This document shows positions 1 through 6,199 of a DNA stretch of 10,054 nucleotides, piece after piece; within the stretch, counting starts at the first letter, position 1, and each line of letters opens with the position of its first letter. The stretch is from JBBRHF01 sp038223055 (GTDB taxonomy: Bacteria; Actinomycetota; Actinomycetes; JACCUZ01): positions 1 through 10,054 of the forward strand of contig JBBRHF010000160.1 in the NCBI GenBank assembly GCA_038223055.1, given 5' to 3'. The notes below the pieces were generated by a model. The model made no database searches. It saw only the letters and a program-made list of their open reading frames with translations, and was not told the origin of the DNA. A program made the position numbers and the translations under genes.

Positions 1-1
1 G

Positions 2-130
2 GGTCTACGCGACCTGCTCACCGTCCAGACCGCCCGCATCCTGCGACACCCCGTCTGGAAGGAAATCCACAGAAACACCCGGCCATCGAATATAATCCAA
101 TTCCGCCTGCAGAAGTTCAACGAAACGTGA
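2..130 (+). CDS. C-terminal fragment of an unrecognised protein, cut by the window edge
   Basis: Reading from base 2, a frame stays open for 42 codons and ends in TGA at 128-130. The peptide begins GLRDLLTVQTARILRHPVWK and ends RLQKFNET. Its mix of hydrophobic, charged and aromatic residues looks like a real protein end, unlike the other two plus-strand frames, which are rich in Pro and Arg. No start codon lies in the window, so it would begin upstream. It ends 28 bases before the small gene at 159, so the two could be co-transcribed. Base composition is less GC-rich than in the central operon, which fits accessory DNA. I do not recognise the family, and a chance open frame is possible at this length. 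Confidence 0.4.
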   Translation, partial: GLRDLLTVQTARILRHPVWKEIHRNTRPSNIIQFRLQKFNET

Positions 131-158
131 TGCTACCGACAAGTCGAGGGAAATCGAC

Positions 159-359
159 ATGTCGGACTGCTCGAAGATCCGCTACACCAGCCGTTGGACC
201 GCCATCGCTGCGATGAAAGCCATCGCCCGCAAGCACATGCAGCGCGGCCGCACGTGCCCAACGGGCACCTACCTCTGCAACTCGTGCCGGAGCTGGCACC
301 TCACGTCTAAGTCGGGAAACCAGATCCCACCGTGGGCGAAGGCACAAGCCAGGCGTTGA
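159..359 (+). CDS. Small Cys/His (zinc-ribbon-like) hypothetical protein
   Basis: This encodes a 66-residue basic protein. A Shine-Dalgarno-like GAGGG lies 8 bases before the ATG, which supports this start. Cys4 is followed by a KIRYTSRWTAIAAM segment, then Cys40-x2-Cys43-x3-His47 in a CNSCRSWHLTS context. The pairing of a K-x-RY-x-SR-x-A segment with a C-x2-C-x3-WHLTS segment resembles small proteins I associate with actinobacterial phages, plasmids and integrative elements. Their function is not established to my knowledge. The Cys pair with Cys4 and His47 could form one zinc site, and the basic tail could contact nucleic acid; both are inferences from composition. It sits beside another gene end of unknown function and a long non-coding stretch, which fits a remnant of accessory DNA. 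Confidence 0.7.
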   Translation: MSDCSKIRYTSRWTAIAAMKAIARKHMQRGRTCPTGTYLCNSCRSWHLTSKSGNQIPPWAKAQARR

Positions 360-931
360 ACGCGGCGGTAACTGGGACACCGTTGTCGCTGAGCACGACA
401 CCATCGTCGCCGCGCTCCGTCGCCCGTGACCTCACCGCGGCTGAGTCTGCTGGACGACTTCACGCAACGTCGCAGGCCGGTCACGACCACGCACTCGACG
501 CCTGACCGGGCTCGTTGAAGTGTCGGCAAGGCGCCCGCACGACCACATGGGCGCTCGTCGCCCGGATTGGGCCAAGAGGCACGGCCGCCTGCACCGGCTC
601 GCGGCGCAGAGACGCACGTTGGCGAGTGGTTCGGTCGAGGCGTCCCGACGTGGAACATGTGTCAGCTGCTACGCGGGTCGGGGGGTGCTTCGGGCGGACG
701 AGCCTGACTGGTAGGCGGCGACTGCAACTTGGGTTACGCACGTCATCGAGACCCAGACCACGGTGAGCGTGCGTGGGGAGCAGGTCGGAGGGTGCGTGCC
801 CGGTGATCTCAGTGCTCCCTTGGACGATCGACGCCGAGAGAGCTCGAACGATCAGGGACTGAAACTGGCGGAAGCACTTCGCCTTGCGCAGAGCGACCAC
901 CGCGGGCGCGGTCTTCACAATGTCGACCCAT
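360..931. other. Long stretch with no convincing gene
   Basis: About 570 bases between the small Cys/His gene and the terminator of the propeller gene. Open frames exist on both strands. Their translations are dominated by Arg, Pro, Ser and Ala, show no recognisable motif and have no clear ribosome binding site, so I read them as chance frames in GC-rich DNA. I saw no tRNA-like cloverleaf, CRISPR-type repeat or insertion-sequence end. It may be decayed accessory sequence. Confidence 0.5.
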
Positions 932-965
932 GGGCCCGACCCTCTCGACGGAGAGGGCCGGGTCC
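932..965 (-). terminator. Strong hairpin downstream of the propeller gene
   Basis: The arms CCCTCTC (940-946) and GAGAGGG (951-957) pair perfectly around a GACG loop. After one A/C mismatch, 932-938 pairs with 959-965 by seven more pairs including one G-T, giving a 14-pair stem. It begins 10 bases after the stop codon of the minus-strand gene ending at 976. No T-run follows on the minus strand, as is common for hairpin terminators in high-GC actinobacteria. Confidence 0.7.
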
Positions 966-975
966 GGGTGTGGGG

Positions 976-1920
976 CTACCAAGTGGGCCAGCTCTCGAAC
1001 TCGTCAGGCGAGTTCGTGATGTTGCGGACGCGCTGACCGTCAGAGCGCAGGGCGCAGATGTCGGTCTGGCCGACGATCTTGTCGAAACACGACACCACGA
1101 TCTGGTCACCATCCGGGCTGAACTGCGGCTTGAGGTAGGCGACGTCGGCTGTTGATGCAACGACCAGCTTCGCGTGCCCGTGCAGCGCGGTCGTCCAGAT
1201 GCCGTTGGTGGGCGAGGGGACGTCGCTGAGGTTGTCGATCTCGTAGATGATGCGGCGTCCGTCCGGCGACCACTGCGGGTGCTCGAGCCCTACCGTCAGC
1301 GGCGTGATCTCACGCTCTCGCGTCCCGTCGATGTTCACGACGCGGACTGACGTGGCGAACTCGCCATCGACCTCGCCCAACCTTGCGAAGACCACGCGCC
1401 GACCGTCCGGGGAGACACTTGGCTCGACGTCGAACTTGACCGGATCGGGCTTGAAGAGCGGCCGAGGGTGGCTGCCGTTGGCGTTCATGATCCACAACGA
1501 CGTGTAGAAGCCGGGGTCGTCCGGTAGGAGCGGCGAACGGTTGAAGACGACCTGTCGCCCGTCGGGTGTGTACTCCGCGACTTCCGAGATCCCGGGCATC
1601 TGGGTGAGCTGCTTGAACCCACGCCCGTCGGCGCCGATGACCCCGATCTGCTCGTCGCCGGCATCGTCCGGGAAATCGAAGAGGAGCCGTGACCGGTCAC
1701 GCGACCAGTCGGGGAAGTAGGCCTGTCCCGGGGTGATCCGCCGCTCCCCTGTGCCATTGGGCTTGACGGTCCACAAGGCGAAACCGCCGAGGTCGGGGTC
1801 GTATCGGCTGAATGCGATCCGGTCCTGCTTGGACGGATGTGCCTGCGAAGGCGCCGCCCCCAGTAGGGGGATGCTCACGGCGCTGACGACGCACAGGACT
1901 CGAAGTGCTAGTCGATGCAT
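976..1920 (-). CDS. Exported TolB/PD40-type beta-propeller protein
   Basis: This is a 314-residue secreted protein. Residues 1-27 form a signal peptide: basic start, hydrophobic core, and an Ala-x-Ala-like cut site at SQA. The rest carries at least five repeats of the WD40-like PD40 type: WSRDRSRLLF near 72-81, YTPDGRQVVF near 117-126, VSPDGRRVVF near 169-178, WSPDGRRIIY near 217-226 and FSPDGDQIVV near 267-276. Such repeats form the blades of TolB-like propellers. These usually bind proteins or small ligands outside the membrane; nothing here suggests an enzyme. The start is supported by a perfect AAGGAGG seven bases upstream (plus-strand 1928-1934). It is shorter than full TolB and lacks the TolB N-terminal domain, so it should not be called tolB. 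It is transcribed away from the kinase operon, with which it shares a 136-base divergent promoter region. Confidence 0.88.
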   Translation of the reverse strand: MHRLALRVLCVVSAVSIPLLGAAPSQAHPSKQDRIAFSRYDPDLGGFALWTVKPNGTGERRITPGQAYFPDWSRDRSRLLFDFPDDAGDEQIGVIGADGRGFKQLTQMPGISEVAEYTPDGRQVVFNRSPLLPDDPGFYTSLWIMNANGSHPRPLFKPDPVKFDVEPSVSPDGRRVVFARLGEVDGEFATSVRVVNIDGTREREITPLTVGLEHPQWSPDGRRIIYEIDNLSDVPSPTNGIWTTALHGHAKLVVASTADVAYLKPQFSPDGDQIVVSCFDKIVGQTDICALRSDGQRVRNITNSPDEFESWPTW

Positions 1921-1927
1921 GACGATG

Positions 1928-1934
1928 CCTCCTT
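1928..1934 (-). promoter_or_regulatory. Shine-Dalgarno site of the propeller gene
   Basis: The minus strand reads AAGGAGG, a full match to the 16S rRNA anti-SD, with a seven-base spacer to the ATG at 1920-1918. It fixes the start codon. Confidence 0.85.
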
Positions 1935-1969
1935 GATGGGTGGGCGGGGGCGGATGGCCGAGCTCCCCG

Positions 1970-1979
1970 TCGTATACGA
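1970..1979. promoter_or_regulatory. Ten-base palindrome in the divergent promoter region
   Basis: TCGTATACGA is a perfect palindrome and the most AT-rich spot between the two divergent genes. It could be an operator, or could simply hold a -10-like TATACG for the propeller gene. Neither is proven by sequence alone. Confidence 0.3.
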
Positions 1980-2007
1980 GTAGACGTGGGTCTGGGGGAC
2001 AAGGGCG

Positions 2008-2023
2008 TCAGGGCCAGCCCTGA
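2008..2023. promoter_or_regulatory. Hyphenated dyad upstream of the kinase operon
   Basis: TCAGGGC and GCCCTGA form perfect seven-base arms around a central CA. It lies 34 bases before the first start codon of the operon, a typical place for a dimeric regulator such as a NarL-type response regulator. Autoregulation by the protein encoded at 5492 is a guess; the site could also be a small RNA hairpin. Confidence 0.35.
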
Positions 2024-2044
2024 TGCGCGGCCCCGACTTGCTGC

Positions 2045-2050
2045 AATAAT
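2045..2050 (+). promoter_or_regulatory. Possible -10 element giving a leaderless operon transcript
   Basis: AATAAT stands out in GC-rich surroundings. If it is a -10 hexamer, transcription would start at about 2057, the G of the GTG start codon. No good Shine-Dalgarno precedes that GTG, which fits leaderless translation, a common mode in actinobacteria. No clear -35 is visible. Confidence 0.35.
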
Positions 2051-2056
2051 CGGCGG

Positions 2057-2410
2057 GTGACGACGGGGCTGTTGCTGGTCGACGACCACGCCGGTTTCCG
2101 GGCGGCGGCGCGATCACTCCTTGAGGCCGAAGGCATGCTCGTGTTGGGAGAGGCGGCCGACGGCCAGTCAGCCGTGCGACAGGTCATCGAGCTCCGGCCT
2201 TCTGTGGTGGTCCTGGACGTGTACCTGCATGACGAGGACGGGTTCGACGTCTGCGCACGACTGGTCGCATTGCCCGAACCACCCGCGGTCATCCTCATCT
2301 CCAGCCGCACCGAGGGCGAGATCCGACGACGGCTGGGCAGGAGCGCCGCGCTCGGCTTCATCGCCAAGAGCCAGCTGTCGGCTGCGACCATAGATCGGCT
2401 GCTGCCGTGA
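2057..2410 (+). CDS. Stand-alone response regulator receiver domain (no output domain)
   Basis: This 117-residue protein consists of one CheY-like receiver domain. The acidic pair Asp9-Asp10 (LLLVDDH), phospho-acceptor Asp54 (VVVLDVYLHDEDGFD), switch Ser82/Ser83 (LISSR) and conserved Lys104 (FIAKSQ) are all present, so it should accept phosphate. There is no DNA-binding or enzymatic domain, and the frame ends at TGA 2408-2410, overlapping the next start by four bases (GTGA). Single-domain receivers of this length ending shortly after the Lys are, as I recall, a recurring type next to actinobacterial kinases, so it is probably not a truncated NarL protein. It may act as a phosphate sink, an intermediate, or a regulator of the adjacent kinases. 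The GTG start matches the receiver fold, which begins at once. Confidence 0.88.
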   Translation: MTTGLLLVDDHAGFRAAARSLLEAEGMLVLGEAADGQSAVRQVIELRPSVVVLDVYLHDEDGFDVCARLVALPEPPAVILISSRTEGEIRRRLGRSAALGFIAKSQLSAATIDRLLP

Positions 2411-3795
2411 GTGCAGCGCGGCGGTCGATGGTGATCGGCGGCACAGCCTTGTGCGCGCTCGGTCAGGTAGCGGTCACCGCGCCACTCGGTCTCAGGATCG
2501 TGGACGTGCTGACAGGAGCGGCGTTCGTCGCCGCGGCGGTGGCCGGTGTCGACACGGAGCGGTTCAGGCGATGGTCGGTACTCGCGTTCCTGGCGGGGGC
2601 GGCGTGGTTCCTCGCGTCGGCCGTCCCCGGGTTGGTGTTCGGCTGGCGGGCGGCCATGGCGGTTGCGGTGCTGGCTTTCCCCACTGGTCGACTGGCAGGG
2701 CGTGCGACGTGGTTCGCGGTGGCGGCTGCGGGAGCTGTCTCGATCCCGGGGGTGGGTCTTCGTCCGGCTGCCGTGGTGGCCACAGCGATCATGGTGGCGA
2801 CGGCGGCTTCGGTGACCGCCCCGGAGCCACGGGTACCCGGGATCCGGGTCGGCGCTGGGGCGGCACTAGCCAGTGGCCTCATCTGGCCCCTCTTCGCCGG
2901 GCGCCTGTGGGAGCAGCAACCAACGTCGTCGTTGCTTGCCGCCTTGGGAAACGGTCTGCTCCTCATGGCGGCGGGCGCGGTGCTCTGGTGGGGCGTGGTG
3001 CGCGTGCCCAGTACCCGCGGCGTGGACGCCTTGGTAGTCGAGTTCGACACGGCCGACCCGGTGATCCGGGCGCTGGAGGACCCCAGGGGTCTGGACCCTG
3101 CTGGGCATGCCTCACGGCAGCTCGCTCTCGAACTGGTGGAGGCGAATCAGGCGCTCCAGACCGCGCTCGACCTGCACGTGCTCGCGGTCGGTGACTCGCA
3201 GCGGCGTCTGTTGGAGACTGCTGACATCGAGCGCCGTCGGCTGGCGGCGAGACTCGACGACGACCTGCGCCCCATGTTGGATCATATCGACCAGTTGCTG
3301 ACCCACTCGCAGGAAACCGAGGTCGACCCGACGCTGCGGGCGATGGTTTGCGCTGCCCGGGGTGAGGTGGCCGCTTGTGGTACCGAGCTGGCCGACCTGG
3401 CCCGCGGGCTCCACCCCTCCGGGCTGCGTACCCACGGGCTCGCTGCCGCCTTGGCGGACCTGGGGCGGGGCACGTCAATGCCGGTGGAGGTCTCTGCGCC
3501 GATCGGGCGGTACGGCGATGTTCAGGAGGCGGCGGTGTGGTTCGTCTGCGCGGAGGCGCTGGCCAATGTCCACAAGCACGCTGGTGCGAGCAAGGCTGCG
3601 ATCTCGGTCGCCGAGGACAACGGTTGGCTCCAGATCGCGGTGGACGACGACGGGGTGGGTGGCGCGGGCGTTCTTCCCGGCGGCGGGCTCGCCGGGTTGA
3701 GGGACCGGCTGCGAGCGCTGGGCGGCGACCTCCGCGTGGAATCCGGCGCGGCTGGTGGCACCCGCCTCCAGGGCAGGCTTCCATGCGTGGCGTGA
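2407..3795 (+). CDS. Membrane histidine kinase homologue with intact ATP site but no phospho-accepting His (kinase A)
   Basis: 462 residues. Residues 1-200 hold about seven or eight hydrophobic segments, including an LAFPTGRL motif (89-96) seen in actinobacterial sensor kinases. A helical linker (235-275) leads to a HisKA_3-like box: ERRRLAARLDDDLRPML (275-291). In the family this reads ER-x-R-(I/L)-A-R-E-L-H-D-x3-Q. Here Asp284 replaces the His, Asp285 keeps the acidic residue, and Pro289 replaces the phosphatase Gln. The ATP-binding domain looks complete: N-box EALANVHKHA (383-392; Asn387), G1 DDDGVGG (413-419) and G2 GGGLAGLRDRL (425-435). It should bind ATP but cannot autophosphorylate on the usual residue. 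The GTG start overlaps the receiver gene stop by four bases with no Shine-Dalgarno, implying translational coupling. Its 3' end overlaps kinase B by 13 bases. Confidence 0.9.
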   Translation: MSAARRSMVIGGTALCALGQVAVTAPLGLRIVDVLTGAAFVAAAVAGVDTERFRRWSVLAFLAGAAWFLASAVPGLVFGWRAAMAVAVLAFPTGRLAGRATWFAVAAAGAVSIPGVGLRPAAVVATAIMVATAASVTAPEPRVPGIRVGAGAALASGLIWPLFAGRLWEQQPTSSLLAALGNGLLLMAAGAVLWWGVVRVPSTRGVDALVVEFDTADPVIRALEDPRGLDPAGHASRQLALELVEANQALQTALDLHVLAVGDSQRRLLETADIERRRLAARLDDDLRPMLDHIDQLLTHSQETEVDPTLRAMVCAARGEVAACGTELADLARGLHPSGLRTHGLAAALADLGRGTSMPVEVSAPIGRYGDVQEAAVWFVCAEALANVHKHAGASKAAISVAEDNGWLQIAVDDDGVGGAGVLPGGGLAGLRDRLRALGGDLRVESGAAGGTRLQGRLPCVA

Positions 3796-5504
3796 CCCCT
3801 GCATGTGCACGGTTCCTGGCGGCGGCAGTTGTCGGCGTCAGTGCGGCCGCCGGGGCGGCCAGCATCGTGCTGGTGCGCGACCAGAGCGGCACGACCTATG
3901 TAGGGTCATCGCCGATTCTGTTCGCCATCGCCGTCGTGGCCCTGGCCGTTCTGGTCGCCGCAGCGGCTGCAGCGGCCGCGGGCGGGCAGATGGTGCTCAC
4001 GCTGGTGCTCGCATTTCTCGCCGCGGCCTGGCACGTCCCAGACCTCGCCGGCCGGGTGGGCAGCCCCGAAGAGGTGCGCAGCGTCGCCGCCGCGGCCCCC
4101 CTCGTGCTGCTGCCTGTGCTCGCGTTGGCGACCGCGCTGACCGCAGGTCAACGCGGCCGTCGGGTCTGGCTGGGCACCATCGCCCTCACCGGCGTGTGCC
4201 TTGTCGCGGCCATTACGTACGACGCGTTCGAGGACCCCGCCTGCTGGCGCTCGTGCGACCATCCGGCATGGTCGTCCGGCTGGCCCGCGGTGCCGGCCGG
4301 GGCCGCCTTCGCCGCCACCGCAGCATTCGTGCTGGCCACGCTCACGGGGCCACGGGGCCGGAGCGCCCTCGCCGTCACAGCAACAGCGGCGGGAGCGCTG
4401 TCGGTCATCGCATTGGCGGTCGTGAGGGCAGACCCGGGCGCGGGCTATCCGCCACACGTTCCCGCCTGGCTCCTGGCCGAGCTCGGCGTGTTCGCCCTGG
4501 GCGCGTGCGTGGTGTTGCGTCGAGCTCGAGCGGCGGCGATGACGCGCCGACTCGCCGGCTTGGTCAACGAGCTGTCTGCAGCGGGCGACGCGGAGGAACT
4601 GACGACGGTCCTGCGCGAGGCAACCGGTGACCCGAGCCTCAAACTCCACTGGTGGTCCGACGAGCTGGGGGCCTGGGTCGACCCCGCCGGGGAGCCGGCG
4701 CAGGTAGCGATGCCGTACACCGCGGTGACTCGGGGTGACCGACTGGTCGCGGGTGTCAGCCACAGCCACCGCCTCGACACCGACTCCCTGCGAGAGGCCC
4801 TCGGCCCGGCCTTGCGGTTGTCTCTCGAGAACGCCGCCCTGCGCGCGTCGAGGATGGCCGAGCTGGCAGAGCTACGAGCTTGTCGTCTCCGGATCGTCGA
4901 GCAGTCCGACCACGAGCGCTGCAGGCTGGAGCGGAACCTGCATGACGGAGCACAGCAGCGGGTCGTGACCCTGGCGTTGGCGCTTCGGCTGGCGGCGAGG
5001 TGTGCGGGCGAACAACCCCGGGACCAGGCCACCCTCGAGCGGCTCGGGCATGCCCAGCACCTGGTGGAGCAGCTGTTGACGTCCCTGCGGGACATCGCAC
5101 ACGGAATGCACCCTGCGGTGCTCGACGACGGCGGGCTCGTGCCGGCTTTGATGGAGCACACCGACGGACTGCGGCATCTGCGAGTCAGCGTGCAGGGGGA
5201 TCAGAGCGAAGCGCGATTCTCGCGCTCGCTCGAGCTCACGGCGTTCCTTGCGGTGGCCGAGGCCCTGGATGATGCGCAACGCCGAGGCGCCCAAGCGGCC
5301 GAGGTGACCGTTTCGGCGAGCGCAAGAGGCTTGAGGGTCACGGTGCTGGATGATTCCGACTCTGATGCTGGCGCTGGCCTGTTCACCGTCGCCCTCCGTG
5401 AGCGGCTGGTGGCGTTCGCAGAGAACCTCGACCTGGAGATCATCAGCACGGGGAGCCAGGGGCGCACTGACCCGGTCGAAGGAGGTGTGCTGTGCGAGTC
5501 GTAG
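3783..5504 (+). CDS. Membrane histidine kinase homologue with intact His box but degenerate ATP site (kinase B)
   Basis: 573 residues from ATG 3783, chosen because GGCAGG ends five bases upstream; GTG 3792 (GTGA overlap with kinase A) is an alternative. About eight hydrophobic segments span 10-246. A soluble GAF-like stretch (about 253-350) and a helix lead to the HisKA_3 box ERCRLERNLHDGAQQR (378-393). It contains His387, Asp388 and Gln392, the full HDxxxQ kinase/phosphatase motif, and is followed by a typical IAHGMHPAVL segment. The C-terminal ATPase domain is degenerate. The N-box reads EALDDAQRRGA (493-503), with Asp497 for Asn and Arg501 for His. G1 reads LDDSDSD (522-528), both Gly replaced by Ser. 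The G2 area keeps GAGL (530-533) but then departs from the pattern. It should accept and relay phosphate but probably cannot use ATP itself. The last 13 bases overlap the response regulator. Confidence 0.9.
   Translation: MRGVTPACARFLAAAVVGVSAAAGAASIVLVRDQSGTTYVGSSPILFAIAVVALAVLVAAAAAAAAGGQMVLTLVLAFLAAAWHVPDLAGRVGSPEEVRSVAAAAPLVLLPVLALATALTAGQRGRRVWLGTIALTGVCLVAAITYDAFEDPACWRSCDHPAWSSGWPAVPAGAAFAATAAFVLATLTGPRGRSALAVTATAAGALSVIALAVVRADPGAGYPPHVPAWLLAELGVFALGACVVLRRARAAAMTRRLAGLVNELSAAGDAEELTTVLREATGDPSLKLHWWSDELGAWVDPAGEPAQVAMPYTAVTRGDRLVAGVSHSHRLDTDSLREALGPALRLSLENAALRASRMAELAELRACRLRIVEQSDHERCRLERNLHDGAQQRVVTLALALRLAARCAGEQPRDQATLERLGHAQHLVEQLLTSLRDIAHGMHPAVLDDGGLVPALMEHTDGLRHLRVSVQGDQSEARFSRSLELTAFLAVAEALDDAQRRGAQAAEVTVSASARGLRVTVLDDSDSDAGAGLFTVALRERLVAFAENLDLEIISTGSQGRTDPVEGGVLCES
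5479..5486 (+). promoter_or_regulatory. Shine-Dalgarno site inside the end of kinase B
   Basis: AAGGAGGT is a full match to the anti-SD and lies five bases before GTG 5492. It fixes that GTG as the response regulator start and gives this gene strong initiation of its own inside the operon, unlike its overlapping neighbours. Confidence 0.85.
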
Positions 5505-6199
5505 TCGCCGATGACTCGGTGCTGATCCGGCGCGGCATCGTGACGTTGCTCGAGCAGGAGAACATCCGCGTCGTCGGCGAGGCATCCGACGCTTCCTCGT
5601 TGCTGGCAGGCGTCGCGGTCGAGCGTCCCGACGTAGCAGTGGTCGACATCCGGATGCCGCCCTCGCACGGAGACGAAGGGCTCGTCGCCGCCGCCAACAT
5701 CCGCGCTTGGTTTCCGACCGTGGCCGTGTTGATTCTCTCCCAGTACGTGCGCGTCGACTACGCATTACGCCTGCTCGAGGAGAACGCGGGATCGATCGGC
5801 TACTTGCTCAAGGACCGGGTGGCCGACGGGTCGACATTGGTCGACGCGCTGCACAGGGTGGCGGCGGGTGAGTGCGTGGTCGATCGCGCGATAGTCGACC
5901 GTCTCCACGCGGGATCGCGGGCCGCTTCGACTCTGGAGCCGCTCACGCCGCGGGAGCGAGAGGTGCTGGCGCTGATGGCCGAGGGTCACGCCAACAACGG
6001 GATCTGCGCGCTGCTGCACCTGGGACTCAAGACCGTTGAAACCCACGTCAGTCACATCTTCAGCAAGCTCGGCGTCGAGGAACAGGTCGGGCACAAGCGA
6101 GTGATCGCGGTCCTGCACCATCTTCGCGCCAACACCACACAGGTCGGGGTCCACCCGGAGGCGCCCGGGCCTGCACCCGGTGGAGAGTGGAACCCATGA
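5492..6199 (+). CDS. NarL/LuxR-family response regulator
   Basis: 235 residues. The N-terminal receiver domain (1-120) has Asp7-Asp8, phospho-acceptor Asp52 (VAVVDIRMPP), Ser83 (LILSQYV) and Lys107 (YLLKDRV), a complete phosphorylation site. The C-terminal LuxR-type helix-turn-helix covers about 150-212 (LTPREREVLALMAEGHANNG, then the recognition-helix region LKTVETHVSHIFSKLGV). The MPPSHGDEGL and LSQYV-x-YA-x-LL motifs are typical of actinobacterial regulators paired with DesK/NarL-type kinases. It is the only DNA-binding protein of the operon and so its likely transcriptional output; its targets are unknown, with its own promoter a candidate. A short Pro/Gly-rich tail follows the HTH. Its stop overlaps the next ATG by four bases (ATGA). 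Confidence 0.93.
   Translation: MRVVVADDSVLIRRGIVTLLEQENIRVVGEASDASSLLAGVAVERPDVAVVDIRMPPSHGDEGLVAAANIRAWFPTVAVLILSQYVRVDYALRLLEENAGSIGYLLKDRVADGSTLVDALHRVAAGECVVDRAIVDRLHAGSRAASTLEPLTPREREVLALMAEGHANNGICALLHLGLKTVETHVSHIFSKLGVEEQVGHKRVIAVLHHLRANTTQVGVHPEAPGPAPGGEWNP

Noticed and set aside
481..918. Minus-strand 145-codon frame in the gene-empty stretch
   Set aside because: No ribosome binding site, no motif, composition typical of a chance frame in GC-rich DNA.
763..1155. Plus-strand frame running antisense to the propeller gene
   Set aside because: It lies largely opposite a clear signal-peptide and PD40 protein, and its own translation shows no family features.
3375..3782. N-terminal extension of kinase B inside kinase A
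   Set aside because: It overlaps the well-supported ATPase domain of kinase A, and its translation is Arg/Gly-rich without motifs. The ATG at 3783 has a ribosome binding site and precedes the first membrane helix.
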